From Cristatella mucedo (lineage: Eukaryota; Bryozoa; Phylactolaemata; Cristatellidae): a DNA stretch of 64,000 nucleotides. The translations under genes were made by a program, and so were the position numbers. A model generated the notes under the pieces. The model ran no database searches and was not told where the DNA came from. It saw nothing but the letters and a program-made list of their open reading frames with translations. Positions 44,479 through 55,480 of this stretch are shown here, one piece after another (the first letter of the stretch is position 1; each line of letters starts with the position of its first letter). The stretch is from positions 926,237 through 990,236 of the forward strand of contig WPIO01000143.1 of assembly GCA_009760855.2 (NCBI GenBank), in the 5' to 3' direction.

Positions 44479-45545
44479 TCGTACCAGCCACAGCCACAGC
44501 ATATCAGCTCTGGTCATCAGATGCATGCGATGTTCTAGCCACTGCAGCAACAGCAGGTCATCTCTGCTCGTCATATGCAAGGGATGTCGGAGCCACAGGC
44601 GATCAGCTTACACCATCAGATGCAGGGGATGTTCCAGCCTCAGCCACAGCAACCCGGCTTCACCCATCAGATGCAGGGGTGGTTCCAGACCCAGTCACAG
44701 CAACCCGGCTTACGCAATCAGATGGAGGGGATGTGCCTGGCAATGCAAGGACAGACCTCAGTCCAGCAGTTGCACCAGGGTTACCAACCATGCTGGGCAC
44801 AGCAGAAGAATATAGGGATTTCTCAGCAGTTGGGACGACTGATTGAGCCTTACCAGGCACAGCAGCAGCAGATCAGCTCAGCCCAGAAGTTGCACGGACA
44901 GAGCAGACATATTCTCCCCAATTTGAACAGTCGTTTCTTGGAGGACAGCACAGGAAGGAACTGAGAAAACTATTTGTTCCTGGAGTGGACAGGGAGCGTG
45001 AAACACTAGTCAAGGCAATGGAAAATTATCGGTTGCTGATGCCAGAGCTGCAAACGCTGCAATAGAAGCACGTTACCAACGCAATAAACGTTCGAAAGCA
45101 AGCTTATCTGCAGCTTTTAAAACTTTGCGACCAAATTTGCAAGCGAGCTTCACGAGCTGGCCGGTCAGGTTCGTGAAATGGAAGAGCAGCTGAGGTAAGG
45201 TATCAGGGGGCGGCAGTGTGCTCTGCTAATGAAACCCAAACTCTTATCTTTTGGCATGGAAGCCAGTCGACAGGCTGGCGAGGTCACTGGAGAAAACCCA
45301 TTTCACGGCAGCGCCAATAGCGGGAGCTCAAGTGCTGCTGGCACAGCCATTGAGAAGCGACCAGTCGTCGATGCCATCGATCGAGGTTGCCTCTTGTAGC
45401 CAATAGCTGTACTCGGCCGTCGACCCGTACGAGCTCTCCCGGGTCGGGCATGATGGAAATGCAGTGCAGCCGTCAACTGATGTGCTTGTTTCTGTCAATG
45501 GGCCAAGGTCCTCTTTGACGTGTCCCAGATCAGCTTCGATGGTAG
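44479..45545 (+). pseudogene. Q-rich coiled-coil gene, copy D, terminal exon (dead)
   Basis: The acceptor 'attgttattatcag' ends at 44478. The frame starts SYQPQPQHISSGHQMHAMF and then meets TAG at 44536-44538. It continues open through HQMQGMFQPQPQQPG type repeats to about 44960, where deletions merge the Q region into the coiled-coil part and shift the frame. Later segments corresponding to VLENNRSLM and to RQCALLMKP are present but broken by stops and a ~100-bp deletion near 45125. The C-terminus is recognisable near 45520 ('gtcccagatcagctt'). Confidence 0.85.
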
Positions 45546-47250
45546 GTAGCAGTGCTTGCCGAGTGTCTCGAACGAAAGCCGCCTGAGTAGTGAACCCTAT
45601 GTTACTTATGGATTTGCAGCCGTTGCCTGCAAATATTTGCACCGAGGGCAGTCAAAACCTTCCCATGCTGTTGCTTGACAAGAATGAATTCGTTATATGT
45701 AGCCTATTATTATTCTACCTCGATTTATGTTATAGTACTACTAACAATAGGTTGGCTTATGTAGCACAATAAGAAGACTTTGTGCAAGTGCTGTAGAACT
45801 CAGCTGCAAAGCATTTGGATCAATGCACACTTTTCAAAGTGTACTTTTAAATATCTGCAGCACATGAATTCATAAACATTCTTTCCATTAGGTCACAAAT
45901 CTCCGAATAAATCGATCATAAAAGTGACCTACACTTTTTGGCGAGGCATAGATAAAAAGCAGTTGAACAGATTTATTTGATGAAGGCAGCATATTTAAGA
46001 TTTACTACTATCGTCGACACTTGTCGCCTATATATATGTACACGTGCTTGCTCGAGCAGGTGGCATTTGTGTTAAACCTCTCAGCTAGGCAGGAGAGGGT
46101 TTTGTTAGGACAATCCAGGTAATTAATGTAAATGAGTGGTATGTTTCTTCAATCCCAGGGTCGCTACCAGGAATGGCAACTTTTGTCAGACCTCTGCCGA
46201 GGACTCCTCAGACGACTCATCAGCAGTGGCGAACCTGGCAAGCTATGTCGGATGTGCCAGTGCAGCACTCTAGAAGGTGAGATAAAGGCAACGGTAGCAC
46301 GTGACTAAATCGATGCTGAGCTCAGCATTTTTTATTGCAGCACTCCTGCTAGGATATAATCGCGTTGCCTCCTTTCCCGATTAACCGTACACTAGAGAGA
46401 CAATGCTGTCACCATCTGCCGGCCGCTTGACTGAACAAGTTAGGAGCAGTGAACCTGTCTCAATCTAGGAAGAGGAGGCCAGTCAAGGAGGCTGCTTGAT
46501 GTGATTTCGTGTTTACTGAATCTATCTCTATAGTAACTATGGTAACTGAAGTGAGGCTTGTCCATCGTATTTTGCCTTCGAAGCCTTCATATGCTGCTCG
46601 TGCTGGCTGAAGTCGCGGCCTGTGACACTTAAGCCTCAACCTTGTGACACTTAAGCCCTGATCTTGGAGAAGGAGCACATGCCTGCCACTGGAAACCAAT
46701 ACGTCAGCTACTCAGGCACTATGCCTCAACGTTGTAGTACAATCTTGAGCTGCGATGAAAGGCTGGTGTTTTTTCATTCAGCTGCAATCTTTTTGACTGT
46801 GGCGTAGTCACTACCCACGACATGTCCGAAGTGTCCGAGGATGTGTAGAGCAATCCGCCGATACGGCCACTGGTGTCATTCGACTGCTGCTACCAAAGCA
46901 GGATAGAAGAGCTGCAGGCGCTGCATGTAGTCCGACTCGGTATCAATCGACTATCGCTGTTCAAGAGGGCTTCTTGAAGCCGAGAGACAAAGACAACTTG
47001 GATTTTCACTACAGTTGATCAAAAGCATCATCAAGCTGGTCGATTGCGAGTTCTGTGTTCCGAGCTGCTCGGGACGAGCAGGTGTCGAGTCGTCTTTCCG
47101 AAAGGTAGCTGCAGGCATTCTCTACCTTGAGTTGAACTATGCTGTTCAACCATGCAAGAGGCTTTTCAGTTTTCAGGGTTGACTACTCGAGCTTGATATG
47201 TAAATTCGATCGAGTTGGTATAAATCTAGATGACCCTCCTACATATCTAC
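45546..47250 (+). repeat. Arm F3, 3' region
   Basis: Equivalent of 16246-17990 with the 64-nt intron-like segment at 46277-46340 and the conserved ~65-codon frame at about 46945-47110. The polyadenylation equivalent near 45690 is AATGAA. Confidence 0.65.
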
Positions 47251-47739
47251 AACATACGGGTAAGACAAGGTTGCTACGACTTGGATGACTTTTACAATGG
47301 CTGCTGCAGTTTCGATTTACACAGCAGTGAGCCAGCTGATGACCATCACAAACAGTTTAATACAACGAATGGAGCCGAAGGGTTCACGGCTCCCTTAGGC
47401 TCCTACTCCCACTCGACTCCCTTGTCCCAGGTTGACGTTCCCTCCTCCCCACTGTCTCCCAACCACAACTCATCCCGTAGGTTGGCAGGAGCACAAAGCC
47501 GTGGTAGAACACTAGGCAAGGCGGTTACTTTACATTGTGTGTGCGTGTGGGTGTGCACGGTTGATAAAGTATCTAGGTAAGACAAGGCTGCTACGATTTC
47601 GATGACTTTTACAATGGCTGCAGTTTCTTTCTCCCTTAGGCTCCTACTCCCACTCGACTCCTTGGTCCCAGGTTGCTGTTCCCTCCTCCCCACTATCTAC
47701 GAACCACAACTCAACCCGTGGGTTGGCGGGAGGACGAAG
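47251..47739 (+). repeat. SINE-preceding block, partly duplicated in tandem
   Basis: The block 'ggtaagacaaggttgctacgac ... ggttggcaggag' occurs twice, at about 47260-47520 and 47575-47740. The first copy holds an open frame with DDFYNGCCSFDLHSSEPADD that is also open in R3 (52714-52439), frameshifted in F2 and stopped in R2. Unknown; possibly a short exon, more likely part of the SINE-associated repeat. Confidence 0.4.
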
Positions 47740-47840
47740 CCGAGATGGCACACTAGGTAAGGCAGTTCTTTCACGACCTTGATCCCGCGGTCGTGAGTTC
47801 GATTCCTGAGGTGGGCGATGCTTTATCGCCACTGCAAGCT
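47740..47840 (+). mobile_element. tRNA-like SINE head (F3)
   Basis: A-box-like TGGCACACTAGG at 47746-47757 and B-box-like GAGTTCGATTC at 47795-47805 on the plus strand. Orthologous to 25374-25470 (minus). Confidence 0.45.
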
Positions 47841-48625
47841 GGGGTAATAGCCATAAAGGCTCTTCCGTCGCTATACAAAAAGAGGCTGTTTAATCAGCAA
47901 GGATTTTTTATTGGAAACCAACCTGTGGATAAACCCCAGACGTCTGACCACAGCTGACCACAGGCCTGTCCCTATGCAGCAACCACCAGCTGTTTGACCC
48001 TGAGGTGATTTAGGGCAGTTACCGGTCTGCATGCACTGGCAGTGTGCCGGCGAACCCAGTGTCTATGATCGAATCGTGCAAACATCGATTCACAAACTAC
48101 AACTGCTGCGACTTCTGACGCCACCTTGAAGTAAAACCTACCTTGAACTATCATGAGTAATGGCTGAGAACTTCTCTGCCCTAACAACTAATGTGGCATC
48201 GTCTATTTTTAGATTTAGAAAACTTTCTGCTATATGCTACGGGCACAGTGCCCATAGCAGCTAATTAGGCCCGTTATGTCATCTTTGTCACAGAGCCACC
48301 TCACATCCTTTCCATCATGCTACCGGAGCTATGCCAATAGCAGAAAGCGTGAAGGCTATATTAACAAACAAGGGCTTATCAGCTGGCTGTAACTGTGATC
48401 GCCGGGCCCCTGCCTGGATTTGGTCGTTAGGGGACTAGTGTTACATACGACGCATACGGATCGGAGAACGAGCTATGTAAAGGCTGTGAGCTCGAGCCAA
48501 TGTCCTGCCAGCACCCACTAAAATCGAACGACCCACCACTGTAATGTAACGTAATGTAATGTACCTCAGTCTGAAACTCCAAAAAAGTCGTAAAGACCGC
48601 AAGAGAGTTTTGTATAGGCATCAAG
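47841..48625 (+). repeat. Arm F3, inner part, with 3' remnant of the second LINE lineage
   Basis: Reverse partner of 24690-25373. From 48538 to 48625 the (ATTAC/TACAT)n tail and 3' UTR of the second LINE are visible on the minus strand. The rest of that LINE is replaced by the unrelated L2 piece that follows. Confidence 0.65.
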
Positions 48626-48892
48626 GACGATTCACAGGGACCCACTAAATGCTGTCCTAAATAGGTGTGTTTTTAAGTTCCTTTTAAATGTGGTCAGGTC
48701 AGGGGATGTTCTGACGCAAGTCGGGTGTGAGTTCCAGGCTTTGGGAGCATATGAACTAAATGCACGGTCTCCAAAGGATTAAGGTTTGTATGAGGTATTT
48801 CTAGACGGTAGGATTCCGAAAAGCGGGTGGTACGATGCTTGGCCTGATGGAGTAGTATATCTGACAGATAGGCTGGAGCCATAGAATGAAGT
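48626..48892 (-). mobile_element. L2-type LINE internal piece
   Basis: Minus-strand part of the RT C-terminus (MAPAYLSDILLHQAKH, then NLNPLETVHLVHMLPKP in a shifted frame) up to the 'gattcgtcctt' region, without the 3' tail. It appears to be a rearranged piece rather than a clean insertion. Confidence 0.75.
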
Positions 48893-50396
48893 TTGTTGTC
48901 CGTCTTTGTCTAACGCGCCGGGGCACGGCGAGGTCGGATAGCACAGCTCCGAGAGCGATCCGTTGGCGGAGAAGGCGCGCATGTGGGACCGGAAAAAAGT
49001 CATAGAGACCAAAAGCAGTACCTGCGTGACTCCGTCGGCTGACGGACTGCAGCGAAACCGCCTGGTGGCGCCGCGCGCTCGCGATCTCGTAATGATGCGA
49101 AGGCGCAAAACCTCGCCGCCCAATGCGCCCAGGGCCGGAAGTTAACGGAGTGAGCCGCCGACCGCAGCTCGCGCCTCTGCAGCACAACGCCACGTCGCGC
49201 TTCGCGCACGGCGGCCGCTTCTCACGATATCCTTGCTGGATGCAGCGTCATACGCAACCGCTAGCAGCAAGGCCGCCGCCGACTGTGGTCGACTCCAGGG
49301 GCCCGCGCCCAGGCGTACTCGAAATTACGCGGCTCTCTAGCGGTGCCGATTGCTGAGAGGGATCTCTTCCCACATGCAAGTGCGCATGTGCGCAGCTGGG
49401 GACGATTCGGCAGCGAAGACAAGGATAGAGTTAATGAATAGGCAGATGGTAGATCGGCATTGCACTCGGATGCCAGCTGTAGAAACGCGCCCGGCGTCTT
49501 TTTCGTTTGGCGTGCTGGCTGCACGAGCAACCAGCGCTCTCACGACGGCGAGACCAGAAGCCAGCATTCTTCCGGTTATCTGGTCTAACGACAGACCTGC
49601 GAGCGTCCGCCGCAGCTCATCGGGCGTTTGTCGCCATGGCCGGTGCTCACGTTCCACAATGGGCAGGAGCTCTGCGGGCCGCACCCATTGGCCGGATTTG
49701 TCCGCTAGATGCTGCTGTCGAGCGGGAGGCACAGGGTGCGCGCGCCACCAGCTCAGGCGTGAGTCGCGTCACCCGTTGCACCCACTGCGCCATTTCGCCT
49801 AGAGCTAACTGGTACGAACTTCCCGCTCCGGCCTAACATGACGCGCCGCCTGATAAAGCCGATGGGCACGACGGATTCGGTGTCTTGGGATATGGCTGCT
49901 TCGTTACGTCTATCGTTTAGATGCTAATGGCGTTTATGGCCTGCTGGCTTTTATGGCCGGGTTATTGCCGTTGAGGCCAGTTTACGGCCCCGTTTATGGG
50001 CCATAGCGATTTGTCACGGTCTGCAGAGGCACGAGAGGCTGTAACAAACTCTCTGGGTGGGGCGTCACGTGCTTGAGGCCTGGCCAGCATCCGTGTAGAA
50101 ATACAGGCTAATACACCATCGTTTGTTCACAGAGGTAATACACGTGTGGAAGTTAGCGGTGGTGTTTTTGTGTGCCGTCACGTGCGAGCCGTTTGCATTC
50201 AACGCTATGACAAAATCATACGGCTTCGGAACGTAACCTTTGACCTTTCTACTCTGCATTGAATGCATGGCTGATATTTTCACCTTCCTGCTCAGTTAGA
50301 TCAAAATTCAAACGTCCACTTCGTTTTACTTGACAGCCCAACGACGACTCTAGATAGCACCGACTCTGCGTCCAGTAGCTGTGTACCCACCGTAAA
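48893..50396 (-). repeat. GC-rich unit centre, copy 3
   Basis: Reverse partner of 7300-8860. Very GC-rich between about 48893 and 49340, with homology to 8470-8700. The GGCC(A/G)TAAA cluster is at 49930-50005. Many overlapping open frames on both strands, none consistently open across centres. No gene called. Confidence 0.6.
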
Positions 50397-50760
50397 GGCT
50401 CATACGCTCCCAAAGCCTCGAACTCTCTCCCGACCTGCGTCAGAACATCCCCTGACCTGACCACATTTAAAAGGAACCTAAACACACACCTATTTAGGAC
50501 AGCATTTAGTGGGTCCCTGTGATTCGTCCTTGATGTGCTTATGCGTGCTGACACTGTGCATGCTGCCACTAACCACATTTGCATGCTGACCCTGTGCAGG
50601 TAACCCCTAACCATATTATTCATTTCGTTTGTATTTTTCAAGCATGATTTTACTTACCATTAAATTGCATTTTACTTTACAGCAAATGTAAAGTGCCAAG
50701 AGAGAGATTAAGTTCTCTGAGGGCGCTTTATCAAGTGAATTATTATTATTATTATTATAA
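50397..50760 (+). mobile_element. 5'-truncated L2-type LINE insertion with target duplication
   Basis: Clean insertion into centre sequence that is uninterrupted at 22140-22150 ('ccgtaaaaggaagtcg'). The short direct repeat TAAAGG flanks it, and it ends with five to six ATT units. Very similar to the 3' end of the 34240 element, so it is relatively young and post-dates unit duplication. Confidence 0.85.
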
Positions 50761-51719
50761 AGGAGGTCGCTGCTGGTTCACTACCCAAGCCGTGCGATTG
50801 CCCGGATTGGGTAGTGCTGGTGATAATACCCTGCTGCTGTAATAATTAGGGCAAACGCTTCACTTTGGGCAAAATAATAGCCAACTGATATTGCGCGTGC
50901 CTTCTGCCAACTCTGGTGATCCATCAACCTCTGATATATGTACGCTTTGAGACGAATACAGTTTAGTTCATTTTACAGCTTACGTCCATCCTTCTGTGTG
51001 CGAGATACATCGCTAGATTCGCCACTACAGGAGCTGCAGTAGCGTACAAGCGTTGTTTGCATTCAACTCTAACCATTCAATCATGATTTCTCTACAGCAT
51101 CCGTAAAATGCAGAGAAAGTGATTTAGGTCTCTAAGTGAGCTATACAAATGTATTATAATTGTCAAGTATTCACTCAGCTTGCTGGCTTAGTATTTCATA
51201 GAACTTTTTTGCTTAGTTACAGGGCCAGAGGGCCCCCCAGGGATGGGATGCATCATTTTGATTGCGACTATTGTTTGGAAATACTAATTAGCTGGAATAA
51301 TGAGCAAACAAAAGTTCTTAAATGTTATCTATGATATCGTGCTTCGCTTAATTACAAGCAGGGCTAGTACACTCTAAAGGTAGATCAATTATGTTCATGG
51401 ATGTATAGGCATTAATTTAAAAGTTTCTTCAGTTGACTTGTAATAAATTTCCATTAGTAATTTTGAAGCAAGCTTTTGTATAATTTTATGAAAAGTTTCC
51501 AGTATTTCAACGCACTTTTAATGTTGTTTCCAAAGATATCCTCTAGATTTTGACTAAAGTCAATTTCCTACTGGTCCCACTACTAAGCCATTCATTCTGT
51601 CTTGCAAAAAGTGCGTCCAAATTTATGATTCAAAGTCATTTAATGTCGGAAGAGATTAAAGTTACATTACCTTCATTAGCATCGCAAAAGTCGGTAGGGT
51701 TAGCTGAACCCTGACTTAG
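50761..51719 (-). repeat. Arm R3, inner part
   Basis: Equivalent of 22140-23480 with an internal deletion near 51325 relative to R2. AT-rich, no gene recognised. Confidence 0.6.
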
Positions 51720-51772
51720 GTTACGATTGCACTCAAGAGTTTGTTCTAGGTGGCTCTGTTAGTTGCCAGCCA

Positions 51773-52093
51773 GTGCTGGAGGTTCCGGTGTCGTACAGCA
51801 AACTTACTGAACGTCCGAGCCAATCGGGAGGGGAAAGGATGGTTATTAACTTCCTGAAGCGTGACTATAAGACCTACCAAGCAGGTTTCGGCGAGCCCCC
51901 TAATGAAAACTGTTATGTTCATGAGATTGAACTCGATCGGTCGGTGCAATCAGGCTCTTACAGTCAGTGCAAAATGTACATGCAAGGCTTGACTGTCGTG
52001 AGCTTGAGTGACTGTAAACGTATACGCGACCATTCGCGATTAGGGACCGTTGTACGTAGAAAACATCCTATAAGCACGTTCACCGGCCTTTAA
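51773..52093 (+). other. Conserved ~106-codon open frame (R3)
   Basis: Partner of 23549-23869: same length and ends, no indel, about twenty residue differences (for example VINFLKRDYKTYQAGFGEPP). See that entry for what it may be. Confidence 0.3.
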
Positions 52094-52322
52094 ATCGAAA
52101 TCAGTCTCTTCTCTGTGGCGTTTTCCATCTGCTCTCCTAATAGGTGATGCTATTGTGCGACCTTCACCACATGCTCGAAATTTAGGTGTCGTTTTTGACA
52201 GCTGCCTCAATTTCAAAAGCTTCATTCAGAAGACTGCCTCTCCAGCGAGCCATTACATCCGATCCCTATCCAAGATTAAGAGCTGTCTCCCAAAGTGGCT
52301 CGTAAGAAATTTAACTAGCTAA
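52080..52322 (+). pseudogene. Second LINE lineage fragment (R3)
   Basis: Keeps PHARNLGVVFDSCLNFKSFI and SLSKIKSCLPKWLVRNLTS, then is cut at 52322 and joined directly to sequence equivalent to 25290. Everything equivalent to about 24100-25290 of R2 is deleted. Confidence 0.75.
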
Positions 52323-52389
52323 GGTAAGTGCCCTAAACCACTCCAGGGTCGAACAGCTGGTGGCTGTGGCATAGGGACAGGCCTGTGAA

Positions 52390-52500
52390 CGCCATAGAGA
52401 CAGTGGCGATTAAGAATCACCCACCACAGGAATCAAACTCACGACCTCAGGATCGAGGTCGTGAAAGTAACCGCCTTACCTAGTGTACCGTCATGGATTT
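52390..52500 (-). mobile_element. tRNA-like SINE head (R3)
   Basis: Orthologue of 25374-25470. The B box is mutated (GAGTTTGATTC, 52440-52430) and the A box is TGGTACACTAGG-like with one change (52490-52479), so it is probably inactive. Confidence 0.45.
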
Positions 52501-52714
52501 GTCCTCCTGCCAATCTGCTGGAAGAGTTGTGGTCGGGAGACAGTGGGGAGGAGGGAACATCAACCTGGGACAAAGGAGTCGAGTGGCAGTACGAGTCTAA
52601 GGGAGCCGTGAACCCTTCGGCTCCATTCGTCGTATTAAACTGTTGGTGGTGGTCATCGGCTAGCTCTCTGCTGTGCGAATCGAAACTGCAGCAGCCATTG
52701 TAAAAGTCGTCCAA
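52439..52714 (-). other. SINE-associated open frame (R3)
   Basis: Open for 91 codons (DDFYNGCCSFDSHSRELADD, then a serine/proline-rich part). Also open in F3. No domain recognised and no ATG at the start of the conserved part other than MDDFYN here. Low support as a gene. Confidence 0.25.
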
Positions 52715-52758
52715 GTCGTAGCAGCCTTGTCTTACCTAGATACTTTATCAACCTTGCA

Positions 52759-52762
<4 letters not shown>

Positions 52763-52807
<45 letters not shown>

Positions 52808-52815
52808 ACACACAA
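52763..52815. repeat. (CA)n microsatellite
   Basis: About 25 CA units with one interruption. Confidence 0.95.
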
Positions 52816-53580
52816 TGCGTGTGCCCAAACACACGCCCAAGGGCACGCCCAAGCGTCGTGCACCGGCACATCCGACATTGCTTGCCAGGTTCGCCACCAA
52901 TGACGAGTCGTCTGAGGAGTAATCGGCAGGTGTCTGACAAAAAGTTGCCACTCCTGGTAGCGACCCTGGGATTGAAGAAACATACCACTCATCTATATTA
53001 ATTACTTGGAGTGTCCTAAAAAAAGCCTCTCCTTCGTAGCTGAGAGGTTTAACACAAATGTAATGCACTCGAACATGCACGTATACATATATAGGTGATA
53101 ACTGTGCATGATAGTCGTAAATCTTAAATATGCAGCCGTCAGCAAGTAAATGTGTTCAGCTGCTGTTTATCTGTGCCTTGCCAAAAGGTGTAGGACACTT
53201 TTACGACAGATTTATTGGGAGATTTGCGACCTCATGGAAAGATTATTTAAGAATTTATGTGCTCCGGATATTTAATAGTACACTTTGCAACCTGTGCATC
53301 GATCCAAATGATTTACAGCTGAGTTCTAAAGCACGTGCACAAAGTCCTCTAAATGGGCTACATAAGCTGACCTATCGTGAGCAGTACTATAATATAAACC
53401 GAGGTAGAATAATAATGAGTTACATATAACGAATTTATTCTTATCGAGCAACAGCGTTGGACCTTTTTGACTGCCCTCGGTGCAAAGATTTGGGGGCAAC
53501 TGCTGTAGTTCCGTAAGTAACAAAGGGTTCACTACTCAGGCGGCTTTGGTTCAAGACACTCGGCCAGTATACCACTACTG
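52816..53580 (-). repeat. Arm R3, 3' region after Q-rich gene copy B
   Basis: Shortened compared with F2 and R2: the (CA)n joins directly to the region equivalent to 16960, so the 64-nt intron-like segment and the ~65-codon frame are deleted. The minus-strand AATAAA at 53439-53434 follows the stop of copy B by about 140 nt. Confidence 0.65.
53434..53439 (-). other. Polyadenylation signal AATAAA, copy B
   Basis: Minus-strand AATAAA in the context 'gataagAATAAAttcg', identical to copy A. Confidence 0.5.
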
Positions 53581-54648
53581 CTACTGACCTTCGGAGCTGA
53601 TCTGGGACACGTCGAAGCAGGACCTAGGCCCATTGACAGAAACAACCGCATCAGTTGACTTCCGCACTGCAGCTCCATCGTCGCCGACCTTGGGGCGCTC
53701 GTACGGGTCGTCGGCCACGTACAGCCTTTGGCTGCAAGAGGCAACCTTCATCGATGGCATCGATGACTGGTTGCTTCTCAATGGCTGTGCCAGCAGCACT
53801 TGAGCACCCGGTATTGGTGCTGCCGTGAGATGGGTTTTCTCCAGTGATCTCGCCAGCCTGTCGACTGGATTCCATGCCATAAGATGGAGTTCGGGTTCCT
53901 TTGGCAGAGCACCATGACGCCCCCTAATACCTTGACTTAGCAGCTTTTTCATTTGACGAACCTGTTCGGCCTGCTCATGAATTTCGTTTGCAAACTTGCT
54001 CACAACGTCGCTATCACACTTCTTAGCTAGCTTCGATAGCTCAGTTTCGAAGTTCTCAAGTTTCAAAAGCTGCTGATTAGCCTGCTTTCGAAGGTTGATT
54101 CCGTCGGTAGCATGCTTCCATTGCAGCTTTTGCATCTCTGACATCAGCGACCGATTATTTTCCAATACCTTCACTGTTGTTTTATGCTCCTGGTTCACCT
54201 CAGAAACCAATTGTTTCCTCAGTTCGTTCCTGTGCTGTCCTCCAAGCAACAACTGATCAGATTGGGAAGACTGTGCCTGCTCTGGTAGTCCGTGCAACTG
54301 CTGGGCTGAGCTGATTTCCTGTTGGTGTGCCTGGTCCGGCTGATTAGCCTGCAGCAACTGCTGGGCTGAGCTGACCTGCTGCTGCTTTGCAAGGTACGGC
54401 TGACACACCTGCTGGGCTGAGCTGGTCTGCTGCTGCTGTCCCTGGTAAGGCTCAATCACTCGTCTTAATTGCTGAGAAATCCTTATATTCTGCAGCTGTG
54501 CCCAGCTTGGTTGATAACCCTGTGGCAACTGCTGGGCTGATATCTGTGCTAGCATTGCCAGGCACATCCCCTCCATCTGATTGGGTGAGCCGGGTTGCTT
54601 TGGCTGAGGCTGGAACATCCCCTGCATCTGTGGCTGTGGCTGGTACGA
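53581..54648 (-). CDS. Q-rich coiled-coil protein, copy B, terminal exon
   Basis: 1068 nt, 355 residues plus stop, open throughout. The acceptor 'tgttattaccag' lies just upstream (54649 onward). It begins SYQPQPQMQGMFQPQPK. The Q-rich repeats (about 125 residues) are followed by the coiled-coil block VLENNRSLMSEMQKLQW and LENFETELSKLAKKCDS, and the C-terminal tail CFDVSQISSEGQ. Over the ~160 nt compared in the coiled coil it differs from copy A by a single silent change. The upstream intron is 499 nt, the same length as in copy A, and joins in phase 0 to an intact short exon. With copy A this is the best candidate for a working gene. Function unknown. Confidence 0.7.
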   Translation of the reverse strand, partial: SYQPQPQMQGMFQPQPKQPGSPNQMEGMCLAMLAQISAQQLPQGYQPSWAQLQNIRISQQLRRVIEPYQGQQQQTSSAQQVCQPYLAKQQQVSSAQQLLQANQPDQAHQQEISSAQQLHGLPEQAQSSQSDQLLLGGQHRNELRKQLVSEVNQEHKTTVKVLENNRSLMSEMQKLQWKHATDGINLRKQANQQLLKLENFETELSKLAKKCDSDVVSKFANEIHEQAEQVRQMKKLLSQGIRGRHGALPKEPELHLMAWNPVDRLARSLEKTHLTAAPIPGAQVLLAQPLRSNQSSMPSMKVASCSQRLYVADDPYERPKVGDDGAAVRKSTDAVVSVNGPRSCFDVSQISSEGQ

Positions 54649-54699
54649 CTGGTAATAACATTAGAAATAAATCAGTTAAGAGCCTTCAAAGAACTCAAT

Positions 54700-55082
54700 A
54701 ATTATAATAATAATAATGCATTTGATAGAGTGCCCTCAGATAACTTACACTCTTAATAGACACTTTATAGTTTCAGAATAGGAAGCACGATTGAATGGTT
54801 AGTGGCAGCAAGCTCAATAAGCAACAAGAAAAGCATGGCCAGTTGAGGGTGACATGCACAGGGTCAGCATGCAAGTATGATAAGTGGCAACATGCACAAT
54901 GTCAGCGCACATGAGCACATAAAGGGCGAACTGCAGGGCCCACTAAATGCTGAAATAAATAATTGCAATTGTAGTTTCCTTTCAAATGTCGTCCAGTCAA
55001 GAGATGTCGCGATGCAAGTCGAGAGTAAGTTCCAGGCTTTGGGAGCATACTAACTAATCACTCTAGTAGCATGCAAACCCAT
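54700..55082 (-). mobile_element. L2-type LINE 3' end inside the Q-rich gene intron (R3)
   Basis: Orthologue of 14775-15150 in the minus orientation. Confidence 0.85.
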
Positions 55083-55147
55083 CCCATTATGGGAACTTTA
55101 TATATGCTTTACGTATGCCGCTACATCTGCTGAGCAGATGTAAATAC

Positions 55148-55480
55148 CTGTTGTGTCCCATGATGTAATGGACTCCAACTCGGCTGCTGATAAGACGGTT
55201 GGTAGGACATCTGGAATGACTGCTGGAAGAACAAGTGCTGTTGTGGTGGGTGACCGAGCTGCTTGTTCTGACGCATTGCTTGAGAATCCTGCACAGTTTG
55301 TGGCTGTTGCAAGGGACACTGCCCATTCTGCTGAGTGCCAATCACTGGCTGTTGCTGCTCCACTAATTGTTGTTGCATCAGCACGTGCTGTTGCTGGGAT
55401 GCTTGAGAGACCTGCTGCTGAGGCTCCATGGATTGAGTGCGATACCGGAGCTGCCTAAATTGACTCTGCCACTGCCTTTG
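55148..55480 (-). CDS. Q-rich gene copy B, short exon
   Basis: Exactly 333 nt, open, phase 0 at both ends. The acceptor 'gttaaatttcag' precedes CAA AGG CAG TGG CAG at 55480, and the donor CAACAG|GTATTT has its GT at 55147-55146. Contains the shared MEPQQQVSQASQQQ segment from 55429 and YQPSYQQPSWSPLHH near its end. Only one short exon in this copy, against two in copy A. Confidence 0.65.
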
